64,000 nucleotides of DNA from Lysobacter sp. (GTDB lineage Bacteria > Pseudomonadota > Gammaproteobacteria > Xanthomonadales > Xanthomonadaceae), in assembly GCA_011526085.1 (NCBI GenBank), contig WYBC01000030.1:62001-126000 (forward strand), in the 5' to 3' direction. The position numbers were made by a program, and so were the translations under genes. This document shows, in pieces, positions 18,630 through 26,611 of the stretch; the stretch's first letter is position 1; each line of letters starts with the position of its first letter. The notes beneath the pieces are model-generated. The model made no database searches. It was not told where the DNA came from and saw only the letters and a list, made by a program, of their open reading frames with translations.

Positions 18630-19085
18630 TCAGCCGAACAGGCGATGCAGGGTGCGCTGCATCCAGCCGCCGCTCTGATGATTGCGGCTGAAATGGTCGA
18701 GGTAACGCTTCACCTGTTCGGAATACGCCTTGTCGTCGCTGCGGATGTGGTTGAACAGCCAGCGCGACAGCATCGAGCGCAGCTCATCGGCCACATCCTC
18801 GCCGGCATCGAAGCGCAGCTTGTACTCGTTCACGCGCCGCGTGAACATGTCGTGCACGCGTTTGTGCGCGGCGCAGAACTGATAGCCGGCTTCTTCCATC
18901 AGCTCTTCTTCGAACGCGAAGTGCGACATCGTGTAATCGACGAGCTCGCCGATCGCGTCGGCGATCGCGTCCTGATCGTGGCCGGCCGCGCCGAGCGCAT
19001 TGATCAGATCGACGATCCGTTCGTGTTGCCGGTCGATCACGGCGATGCCGGTGTCGAGTTCCGGTGTCCAGACGAGTGCTTTCAT
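18630..19085 (-). CDS. Bacteriohemerythrin
   Basis: 151 residues. Oxygen- or iron-binding four-helix bundle with the di-iron ligands in place: H21 ([12 protein letters not shown]), H55 and E59 (HFAFEEE), H74 and H78 (HKRVHDMF), then H and D in the [13 protein letters not shown] segment. It starts [11 protein letters not shown], typical of the family. Likely an O2 carrier or sensor, possibly linked to microaerobic metabolism. Convergent with mnmG. Confidence 0.94.
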   Translation of the reverse strand: MKALVWTPELDTGIAVIDRQHERIVDLINALGAAGHDQDAIADAIGELVDYTMSHFAFEEELMEEAGYQFCAAHKRVHDMFTRRVNEYKLRFDAGEDVADELRSMLSRWLFNHIRSDDKAYSEQVKRYLDHFSRNHQSGGWMQRTLHRLFG

Positions 19086-19255
19086 GAGCGATTCCAGCGT
19101 ATGGGTCGTGGTGGTGGCGTACTCTCTCCATCGCGCCGTCGCGACGTCTTGAGCCGAGTCAAAATGCGAGCGACCACACCCGCATGCGCGGGACGAAAAA
19201 CGCGAACCGTGAGGCGTTTCGCGCTTCGTTTCCGCGGTTTCCGGGCGAGATCACG

Positions 19256-19777
19256 ATGCGCCGCATCCTGATCGTGGGGCCCGGCGGCGGCGGCAAATCG
19301 ACCCTGGCCCGACGCATCGCGTCGCGGCTGGATCTGCCGTTGATCCATCTCGATGCCCGCTACTGGCGCCCGGGTTGGGTGGCGCCACCGAAGGACGCCT
19401 GGCGACAAACGGTCGAGCGCCTGACGCAGGGCGAGCGCTGGGTGATGGACGGCAACTACGGCGGCACGCTCGCGCTGCGCCTCGATGCCTGCGACACCGC
19501 GATCCTGATGGACATGCCGCCGCACGTCTGCCTGTGGCGGATCCTGCGGCGGCGCTGGACCCACCGCGGCGTCTCGCGTCCCGACATGGCGCCGGGGTGT
19601 CCGGAGACCATCGACCCGCGGTTCCTGGGGTGGATCGCGCTCTACCGCTGGCGCCATCGTCCGGCGGTGCTCGCCCGATTCGCCGAGGCCGCGGCCATGG
19701 GCAAGCGGACGGTGGTGCTGGATTCGGATGCGGCCGTCGAAGCGTTCCTCGCGGCATTGCCCGCCGCAGGCGGATGA
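19256..19777 (+). CDS. P-loop kinase-like protein (topology-modulation/FlaR-type)
   Basis: 173 residues. Walker A GPGGGGKST right at the N-terminus, then LDLPLIHLDARYWRPGW and WVMDGNYGGTLALRLDACDTAILMDMP, the pattern of adenylate-kinase-like proteins annotated as topology modulation protein or FlaR. The substrate is unknown. The ATG at 19256 places the P-loop at residues 8-16, as in the family; a longer frame upstream adds a basic stretch without homology. Confidence 0.85.
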   Translation: MRRILIVGPGGGGKSTLARRIASRLDLPLIHLDARYWRPGWVAPPKDAWRQTVERLTQGERWVMDGNYGGTLALRLDACDTAILMDMPPHVCLWRILRRRWTHRGVSRPDMAPGCPETIDPRFLGWIALYRWRHRPAVLARFAEAAAMGKRTVVLDSDAAVEAFLAALPAAGG

Positions 19778-19809
19778 TGCGCCCGCGGCGGATGGCGTAC
19801 GCTTGGCGC

Positions 19810-21105
19810 ATGCGCACACGTCTCCGCCCCGCTCTCGTCCTGGTCCTCGCCGCCCTCGCTGGTTGCGGCGAGGAGGTTCCACCGCCCAAGCCGCTGGTCG
19901 CGGGCGATCTGACCATCGAGGCCTGGCCGCTGCCGGCGATGCCCGGTTCGGCGCAGCCCGACCTGGTCGTGGCGCCGGATGGCCGCCTGCTGCTCAGCTG
20001 GATCAACACCCAGCCCGGGCGCAGGCCGGCGTTCCAGTTCGCCGAGTCCTATCCCGACGGCCGCTGGGCCACCGCGCGCACCATCGCGGTCGGCAACTCG
20101 ATGTTCGTGAACTGGGCCGACACGCCGCACATCGCGGCCACGGCCGATCGCGCGCTGTGGGCGCACTGGCTGCAGAAATCCGCGGACGCGCCCTACGCCT
20201 ACGATGTCATGCTGGTGCGGTCGCTCGATCACGGCATGAACTGGAGCGCCCCGCGCAAGGTCCACGACGACGACACCACCACCGAGCACGGCTTCGTCGC
20301 ATTCTGGCCGCAGGGCGACGATGCCCTCGGCGTGGCCTGGCTGGACGGTCGCAACACCGGTGGCGGCGATCACGACGGCCACGGCGACAAGGCCGGCGAA
20401 CACGGCAATGCGTCTCACGGCGAGAGCCGCGGCGGCGCGATGACCGTGCGCGCGGCGGTGTTCGACGCGGCGCTGCGCCCGTCCGCGGCCGCCGAAATCG
20501 ATGCCAGCGCCTGCGATTGCTGCCAGACCGACGCCGCCGCGATCGGAGATGGCGCGCTGCTGGTCTATCGCGACCGCAGCGACAAGGAAATCCGCGACAT
20601 GTATGCCACCCGCTTCGACGGCGAGGCCTGGTCGAAGCCCGTGCGCGTGCACGCCGACGACTGGACCATGCCGGCCTGCCCGGTCAACGGCCCGTCGGTG
20701 GCGGCGAACGGCGATACCGCCGTGGTGGCCTGGTACACCGCGCCGGACGATACGCCGACGGTCAAGCTGGCGCGTTCGACCGATGGCGGCGCGAGTTTCG
20801 GCGCCCCGCTCACGGTGGATCGTGGCGCGGAAGTGCAGGGCCGGGTCGCGGTCGCGAGCGACGCGCGGCAGGTGTGGCTGGTCTGGATGCGCGAGGACGC
20901 AGGCAAGCAGTCGCTGTGGTTGACGCGTTATTCGCCCGACCTCGCGACGGAACTGCAGCGCACCCGGCTCGCCGACGTGCAGGGCAGCGGCCGCGGCACC
21001 GGATTCCCGCGGCTCGCGCTGCGCGGCGACGCCGCGCACGTGGTGTGGACCGATGTCGTCGATGGCCAGCCGCAGTTGCGCGGCATCCGGCTGACGGCGC
21101 GATAG
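19810..21105 (+). CDS. Sialidase-fold (BNR-repeat) lipoprotein with CDCC motif
   Basis: 431 residues. Lipobox LAGCGEE (Cys about residue 18). The mature part carries repeated Asp-box-like strands (SLDHGMNWSAPRKV, STDGGASFGAP, FAESYPDGRWATARTI), suggesting a six-bladed propeller like exo-sialidases. The sialidase arginine triad cannot be confirmed, so enzymatic sialidase activity is not claimed. Two oddities: a His/Asp/Gly-rich insert (GGGDHDGHGDKAGEHGNASH) and an ACDCCQTD cluster that could bind metal. It overlaps nothing and follows the P-loop protein by 32 bp. Confidence 0.78.
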   Translation: MRTRLRPALVLVLAALAGCGEEVPPPKPLVAGDLTIEAWPLPAMPGSAQPDLVVAPDGRLLLSWINTQPGRRPAFQFAESYPDGRWATARTIAVGNSMFVNWADTPHIAATADRALWAHWLQKSADAPYAYDVMLVRSLDHGMNWSAPRKVHDDDTTTEHGFVAFWPQGDDALGVAWLDGRNTGGGDHDGHGDKAGEHGNASHGESRGGAMTVRAAVFDAALRPSAAAEIDASACDCCQTDAAAIGDGALLVYRDRSDKEIRDMYATRFDGEAWSKPVRVHADDWTMPACPVNGPSVAANGDTAVVAWYTAPDDTPTVKLARSTDGGASFGAPLTVDRGAEVQGRVAVASDARQVWLVWMREDAGKQSLWLTRYSPDLATELQRTRLADVQGSGRGTGFPRLALRGDAAHVVWTDVVDGQPQLRGIRLTAR

Positions 21106-21123
21106 CCTTCCCGGCGGCGGTGT

Positions 21124-23025
21124 CTACGCCGCCGCTTCGCAGGCTTCCGCGGCGGCGAGATCGCGCTGGTAGAGCTCGCGCTGCGCCATCGCCTTGTGGA
21201 TCTCGGCGCGATTGAGGTAATGGCTGGCCTCGGCCGGATCCAATGCGATCACCCGATCCATGTCGGCCAGCGCGAGATCGTGGCGACCCGCTTCGAAATG
21301 CAGCACCGCGCGATTGACGCGCGCGGGCAGCAGGTCGGGCGCCAGCGCGATGGCATTGTCGTAGTCGCGCAGCGCGCCTTCGCGGTCGCCCGCTTCTTCG
21401 CGCAACTCGGCGCGCAGCGCATGCACGTCCGGCTGAAGCGGGTTCAGCTCCAGGCTCGCGTCGAAACACGCGATGGCCTCATCCGTCATGCCGAGATTCA
21501 GCGCGCACATGCCCTTGTTGAAATGCACTTCGGGATAGGGCGCGCTGTATTCGACGGCCATGTCGTACATCCGCGCCGCCTCCTCGAAGCGTTCGCCGCG
21601 CTGGAGGATGTTGCCGATCTCGTTGTAGTACTCCGAATAGTGCGGGTCCATCTCGATGGCCTTGTGGTAATAGTCCATCGCCTCGTCGCCGCGACCGAGC
21701 ATGGCGTAGACCTGCGCCGTGTTGTATTGCAGCACCGAGCGATGGAGCATGTGGCGCTCCTCTCCCAGCTCGCGCGTCAACAGGTCGTAACCGGACTGAC
21801 AGAGCGACAGCGCCTCCTCGTGTCTGCCCTGGCGCACCCGGAGGAACGCCAGACCATTGCCGATGAAGACCTTGAGGAAGACGTAGTCCTCGCGCTTGGC
21901 CTCGTCCTCCGCCGCGTCGATGGCGTCCATCGCCGCGAGGATATGATGTTCCGCGCGCGGCAGATCCGGCGTCTTGAGATAGCGCAGATAGGTCATCGAC
22001 AGCAGGTAGTGCATCTTGGCGCGGTATTCGGACAGCACGATGTGCGGCTCCGCGCGTTCCAGCACGATCCGCAGCGCTTCCTCCTCGCGGCCGGTGGTCG
22101 CCAGTCCGGTATAGAAATTGCCGATATAGTCCCAGCGGTTGATCTGATCGTCGCCCATCAGCGCATCGAAATGCGGCAACACGCTGTCGATGAAACTCGA
22201 GGATTCGTGGTAATAGCCGTAATGGTTGTTGATGCACAGCGCGCGCAGCGCCACGCGCGCGGCTTCGATCGTGTCCCCGGTGCGCCGGTAGTGCGCGAGC
22301 AGGGTGGGATAATGGTCCTCCCAGTTCGAGATCCGGTTCGCGCGCAGGGCGTCGTGGATCGCCGCGAGCTCGTCCGCATCGGGCCGTGGCGGCGGCAGCG
22401 GTGACAGGCCCAGGGCTTCGAGCGTCAGTCCGCTGTCGTCGAATCCCAGGCGTGCCGCGGATGTCGCCTGTGCCTGCGTTTGCGTATCCGCATCGACGAG
22501 CACGCCGATGCCGGGTGCGCCGCGTCGCGCGAGTTCGGCGAAGAACCGACGGCCCAGATGCTGGGTCTCGCCGAAGCCTTCGACCACGACCAGCCACGAT
22601 TGCTCCGGCGCGACCAGGCGTTTCCACGCCACGATCATGCCGACCAGGCCGTGGACGAGCCGATAGGCGCGATCCAGCGGATAGTTGCGGGTCCGTTCCG
22701 TACCTCCCGCGAGGTCGGTCAGGTTGGCGTACTTCAGCGGAATCCGCTGGCGGTGCGTCGGCAGCACGCGATTGAGCTCGTAATTGTGCTTCGCGATCAA
22801 CGCATGCTCGCCGCGCGCCTCCAGGTCGAGAAAGGCCGCTTCGACCAGGTCGCGCGCACCGCTCCACGCGCCGCCGCGACTGAAATCGGCGTGGACATGG
22901 AATATGCGGGACTGCGATCCGACCGTCGGCATCGGCGCATGCACGGCGCCGGGCATTCCCGGCTGGGACAGTCGGAACAGCGTCGCCGCGGTGTGCGGCG
23001 CGACGGCATCGTGATCCTGGCGCAT
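21124..23025 (-). CDS. TPR-repeat protein with degenerate NTPase-like N-terminus (peptide/protease locus)
   Basis: 633 residues. Residues ~40-200 contain HVHADFSRGGAWSGARDLVEA and a hydrophobic strand ending in acid, WLVVVEGFGETQHLG, resembling the Walker B of a STAND/NTPase-type module, but no Walker A is visible. From ~residue 280 to the end there is a run of tetratricopeptide repeats (for example YNTAQVYAMLGRGDEAMDYYHKAIEMDPHY, written in part). It starts 10 bp after the stop of the HExxH membrane protein with an AAAGGA site, so the two are cotranscribed. Its role may be partner recruitment for the locus. Function unknown. Confidence 0.82.
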   Translation of the reverse strand: MRQDHDAVAPHTAATLFRLSQPGMPGAVHAPMPTVGSQSRIFHVHADFSRGGAWSGARDLVEAAFLDLEARGEHALIAKHNYELNRVLPTHRQRIPLKYANLTDLAGGTERTRNYPLDRAYRLVHGLVGMIVAWKRLVAPEQSWLVVVEGFGETQHLGRRFFAELARRGAPGIGVLVDADTQTQAQATSAARLGFDDSGLTLEALGLSPLPPPRPDADELAAIHDALRANRISNWEDHYPTLLAHYRRTGDTIEAARVALRALCINNHYGYYHESSSFIDSVLPHFDALMGDDQINRWDYIGNFYTGLATTGREEEALRIVLERAEPHIVLSEYRAKMHYLLSMTYLRYLKTPDLPRAEHHILAAMDAIDAAEDEAKREDYVFLKVFIGNGLAFLRVRQGRHEEALSLCQSGYDLLTRELGEERHMLHRSVLQYNTAQVYAMLGRGDEAMDYYHKAIEMDPHYSEYYNEIGNILQRGERFEEAARMYDMAVEYSAPYPEVHFNKGMCALNLGMTDEAIACFDASLELNPLQPDVHALRAELREEAGDREGALRDYDNAIALAPDLLPARVNRAVLHFEAGRHDLALADMDRVIALDPAEASHYLNRAEIHKAMAQRELYQRDLAAAEACEAAA

Positions 23026-23035
23026 GGGACGTCCT

Positions 23036-24253
23036 TTACGTGCGCTTCGCGCTGATGGCGGGTTTGATCCACATGTACAGACCCGCCAGCAGGATGGCGG
23101 TGGAGATGGTGGCGAAGATCGCGATGTCGATCGCCGCGCTGGCTGGCATGTAGGGGTTGTGGTAAGTCTCCACCGCGCGTTCGAAATAGCGGTAGAGCGT
23201 CGGAATCAGGATCAGCACGAGGAATCCGATCGACGCGATTCGGCCGAGCAGCCAGATCGCGAAGAAGGTCCTCGCGATGATCACCTGCTGCGGCTTGAGG
23301 GGCTCGGTCCGCTTGCCGAGCAGGCCGAAGGAGAAGGCGTGCAGCTGGTTCTGGTAGAAGTGATAGGCCTGCGCGTTGAGATCGGCGTAACCGAAATAAT
23401 TGCAGATGAGGTAGTACACGTCGGTCCGCAGGAAGATGTTGAACTGCCACGTGATCGAGATGGTGATCTGCAGGGCCAGCGCCTGCAGCAGCTGGATCGC
23501 GAATCCGTTCGGGGAATTGGCGAACAGCCACTTGAGGATCAGGGTGATGGCCGCGATGCTGAAAACGTCCACCAGCATGCCCGCGGCCATCGGCAGATAG
23601 CGTTTCTCCCGCGGCAGCGCGAGCAATCCGGTCATGTCCGCTTCCGCCACGATGTCCCACAGCCGGTTGCTGAAGCCGAGGCGCGAATCCACGCCCTGTC
23701 GCGCCGCCGCCAGCATGTGCCCGAGTTCGTGCAGCGACGCGGTGAATGCGTACATGAGCAGCAACACGACGAGAGTGAGCGTGAGATTGCGTTCGAGATA
23801 GAACGCTTCGAGATTCAACCGCAGCTGCGGGTCCTGGATGGCCGAATACGCCGCATAGCCGACGATGCCGAGATAGAGCGCCAGCGATGGCCAGGAGAAC
23901 ACCATCCTGGCGATGCGCGGATTCGCGCGGAAGACCAGGCGCTTGTCGGTGTTGCGTACGGCTTCGACGGATTCCTGGAATCTGTGCCGTTCGGCTTCGG
24001 GATGGATGAACCCGATCTCCAGCAGCGTATCGATGAATTCGCGGACGTCGATCGACTCTTCGGACGTCTGCGCCAGCGTCGTCTCGATCGTCGCGACCGA
24101 TGCCCCGCCCTGCAGCATCCGGATGATGTTCAGTCCTTCTTCCGGGAACTGGTAGAACTCGTCGAGTTCCGCGTTGCCGATGTAGTAGCTTTCGCCTTCC
24201 TTCTGCACGGAAAGAGGAATCACGAAATAGGTTTCGTCCTTGTCGCCGAGCAT
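23036..24253 (-). CDS. Membrane M50-like metalloprotease protein with PqqD-like N-terminal domain
   Basis: 405 residues. Residues 1-85 look like a PqqD/RRE-type winged helix (YYIGNAELDEFYQFPEEG, then IDTLLEIGFI), a domain that in RiPP systems binds leader peptides. The rest has about seven membrane helices. HELGH at residues 175-179 is a zinc-protease HExxH motif at the end of the second helix, and a later AAGMLVDVFS segment is where M50 proteins place the third ligand. Family relatives (YydH-like, DapP-like) act in peptide maturation. AGGAAAGG site before the ATG. It lies between the 37-residue Cys peptide and the TPR gene. Confidence 0.85.
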   Translation of the reverse strand: MLGDKDETYFVIPLSVQKEGESYYIGNAELDEFYQFPEEGLNIIRMLQGGASVATIETTLAQTSEESIDVREFIDTLLEIGFIHPEAERHRFQESVEAVRNTDKRLVFRANPRIARMVFSWPSLALYLGIVGYAAYSAIQDPQLRLNLEAFYLERNLTLTLVVLLLMYAFTASLHELGHMLAAARQGVDSRLGFSNRLWDIVAEADMTGLLALPREKRYLPMAAGMLVDVFSIAAITLILKWLFANSPNGFAIQLLQALALQITISITWQFNIFLRTDVYYLICNYFGYADLNAQAYHFYQNQLHAFSFGLLGKRTEPLKPQQVIIARTFFAIWLLGRIASIGFLVLILIPTLYRYFERAVETYHNPYMPASAAIDIAIFATISTAILLAGLYMWIKPAISAKRT

Positions 24254-24451
24254 GGGGCCTTTCCTGAGACGTGTCCTCGATCCGACATGCGCACGCCGCG
24301 CGTTGGCGCGCGCGCGGTGTGCAGGTTCAACCGAAGGGTTCCATTCTGCCGCGCTGAAACGAACCGCCGCATGCGCGGCGGCTCGGCGGCCCGTTTGCGT
24401 TGCGCCGGACGGGTTCCGTTCGATGCAGCGCGGGTCGCGGGTGGAACGCTA

Positions 24452-24565
24452 TCAGCGATCGATGACCGGGCAGCCCGGGAAATCCGGGAAGCAGCGGCAG
24501 ATCGGATACATCGCGACCGCGGTGGTCTTCAGCTTCTGGACTTTCACGACCGAAATCTTCTTCAT
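24452..24565 (-). CDS. 37-residue Cys-containing peptide, candidate RiPP precursor
   Basis: The gene has an ideal AAGGAGAG ribosome site 7 bp before ATG 24565. The peptide begins MKKISVVKVQKLKTTAVAMY (basic, Cys-free, leader-like) and ends with a compact stretch from residue 20 containing C23, C25 and C32, three prolines in ..FPDFPGCP.. and the end VIDR. It lies 198 bp upstream of, and on the same strand as, the RRE-like/HExxH protein. No double-glycine site and no Sec signal are visible. I do not recognise the family; precursor status is inferred from size, leader-core look and neighbours. The flanks 24254-24451 and 24566-24817 hold no other gene I can support. Confidence 0.7.
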   Translation of the reverse strand: MKKISVVKVQKLKTTAVAMYPICRCFPDFPGCPVIDR

Positions 24566-24817
24566 GAAACTCTCCTTGGTTCGATTGAAGTGCGTTGGTC
24601 GAACGGCACTCTTGCCATCCTGATGGCACGCCAGGCGGCGCAAGGGCCGGCTCTAGGCGGACGGGTCGTGTCGGGAAGTCGCGATGTCCTTGGCGGAGAT
24701 TCGTTCATTCCATGACGAGTGATGCGCCGAGCGCGAACACAGTTAGCACATCGCCGGCAGCGGGCGCAAGGAACGATTGTGCTGCGTCGCACCATCGATG
24801 CGGCCAATCGATTCCGT

Positions 24818-25915
24818 TCAGCCGAGGTGTTCCAGCGCCAGATATTCCGCGCTCTGCATTTCGATCAGGCGCGATGCGGTGCGTTCGAACGCGGCGGCCA
24901 GGCGCTCGCCGCGATACAGCGCGTGCGGTGCGGCATCCGCGCTGCACACGAGATTGACGCGGCGATCGTACAGTTCGTCGATCAGCGTGACGAAGCGACG
25001 CGCGGCGTCGTCGTTCTGCGCGTCGAACGCGGGGATGCCGCCGAGCAGCACGGTGTGGAATTCGGTGGCGATCTCGATGTAGTCGGCGCTGCCGCGCGGA
25101 CCTTCGCACAGTTCGCCGAAATCGAACCACGCCATGCCCTTGGTGCGCGCGCGCACCGCGATGCGGCGGCCGTCGATGTCGATGCCCGCATCGCGGTGGC
25201 CGTCGTCGCCGTGCAGTTCGTGCCAGCGCGATTCCAGCCAGACGTCGCTGTCGGCGTCGAGCGGCGCGCGGTAGACGGGCGAGCGGGTCAACGCGCGCAG
25301 CCGGTAGTCGTTCGGCGAATCGAGATGGACCACGTTGCAGTGGCGTTCGATCAGCGCGATCGCCGGCAGGAAGCGCGCGCGCTGCAGACCGTCCCTGTAG
25401 AGGTCGGAAGGCGCCGCGTTCGAACTGGTGACGAGGATGATGCCTTCTTCGAACAGGCGTTCCAGCAACCGGCCCAGCAGCATCGCGTCGCCGATGTCGC
25501 TGACGAAGAATTCGTCGAGCACCAGCACCCGCAGCGAGGTGCGCCACTCGCGCGCGATCGCCGCCAGCGGATCGCGCTCGCCGGCATGCGCGCGCAGGCG
25601 TTCGTGCACTTCGCGCATGAAGCGATGGAAATGGGTGCGCCGCTTCTCGCGGATCGGCAGCCCGGAATGGAACAGGTCGATCAGGAAGGTCTTGCCACGG
25701 CCGACGCCGCCCCACAGATACAGGCCGTTCGGCGAAGGCGTTACCGGTTTGCCGAACAGCGCGTCGAGCAGGCCCTTGCGCGGCTGCGGTGCGGACAGGA
25801 TCGCATGCAGGCGGTCGAGTTCGCGCAGCGCGCCGTGTTGCGCGGGGTCGTCGTTCCAGTCGCCGCGGGCCACGCCTTCTGCGTAGCGCGCGGATGGCGC
25901 CGCGGCGTCGCTCAT
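24818..25915 (-). CDS. zapE: Cell division protein ZapE (AFG1-type ATPase)
   Basis: 365 residues. Walker A in YLWGGVGRGKTFLIDLF, Walker B in VLVLDEFFVSDIGDA, sensor region LVTSSNAAPSDLYRDGLQR, and the family tail RTKGMAWFDFGELCEGPRG. ZapE is an ATPase recruited late to the Z ring. The ATG at 25915 overlaps the stop of the upstream hydrolase gene (4 bases), so the two are coupled. Confidence 0.94.
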   Translation of the reverse strand: MSDAAAPSARYAEGVARGDWNDDPAQHGALRELDRLHAILSAPQPRKGLLDALFGKPVTPSPNGLYLWGGVGRGKTFLIDLFHSGLPIREKRRTHFHRFMREVHERLRAHAGERDPLAAIAREWRTSLRVLVLDEFFVSDIGDAMLLGRLLERLFEEGIILVTSSNAAPSDLYRDGLQRARFLPAIALIERHCNVVHLDSPNDYRLRALTRSPVYRAPLDADSDVWLESRWHELHGDDGHRDAGIDIDGRRIAVRARTKGMAWFDFGELCEGPRGSADYIEIATEFHTVLLGGIPAFDAQNDDAARRFVTLIDELYDRRVNLVCSADAAPHALYRGERLAAAFERTASRLIEMQSAEYLALEHLG

Positions 25916-26586
25916 GATGCGGTGCCGGTCTCCGGCAGGTGCCGCTGCACGCCGTGCTTGATCGCGCCGCGCAGATCCATGAGTTTGCGATGGAAGAAGT
26001 GGCTGGTCTCGGGCATCCGCACGATCTCGGCCTGCGCGCCGATGCGCTGCAGCCAGTCGTACACCGCCTGCGGGTCGACGATCTCGTCTTCCTCGCCCTG
26101 GATCACCAGCCACGGCATCGTCGGCGTGGCGATGCGTTCGAACTCCCAGCGTCCGGCCGGCGGCGCGATCGACACCAGCATCGCCGGCCGCAGTTCCATC
26201 GCGGCGCGCAGGCTGACGTAGGCGCCGAAGCTGAAGCCGGCGAGCCACAGTGCGGCGTCCGGGCGCGCGGCGCGCACCCAGGCGGCCACCGCGCGCAGAT
26301 CGTCGAGTTCGCCCTCGCCGTGGTCGAACGCGCCTTCGGACCTGCCGACACCGCGGAAATTGAAGCGGACGGTGGCGACGCCGAGCTCGCGCAGGCTGCG
26401 CGCGGCCATCGTCACCACCTTGTTGTGCATGCTGCCGCCTTCGGTGGGCAGCGGGTGGCACAGCACCGCCACCACCGGCACGGCGGCGACGTCGGCTTCG
26501 GGCGGATCGACCGCGACCTCGAGCGCACCCGCCGGTCCCGGCAGGGTCAACACGGTCGCAACGGCGGGGAAGGCGGGCGAGGTCAT
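25912..26586 (-). CDS. Alpha/beta hydrolase (dienelactone-hydrolase-like small esterase)
   Basis: 224 residues. CHPLPTEGGSMHNKVV is the typical oxyanion segment of this short hydrolase family. The nucleophile elbow is GFSFGAYVS, the acid lies in IQGEEDEIVDPQAV and the histidine in PETSHFFHRK. The natural substrate is unknown. Cotranscribed with zapE, 4-base overlap. Confidence 0.88.
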   Translation of the reverse strand: MTSPAFPAVATVLTLPGPAGALEVAVDPPEADVAAVPVVAVLCHPLPTEGGSMHNKVVTMAARSLRELGVATVRFNFRGVGRSEGAFDHGEGELDDLRAVAAWVRAARPDAALWLAGFSFGAYVSLRAAMELRPAMLVSIAPPAGRWEFERIATPTMPWLVIQGEEDEIVDPQAVYDWLQRIGAQAEIVRMPETSHFFHRKLMDLRGAIKHGVQRHLPETGTAS

Positions 26587-26611
26587 GTGGGGATGATAGC
26601 CGCCGGGGCGC

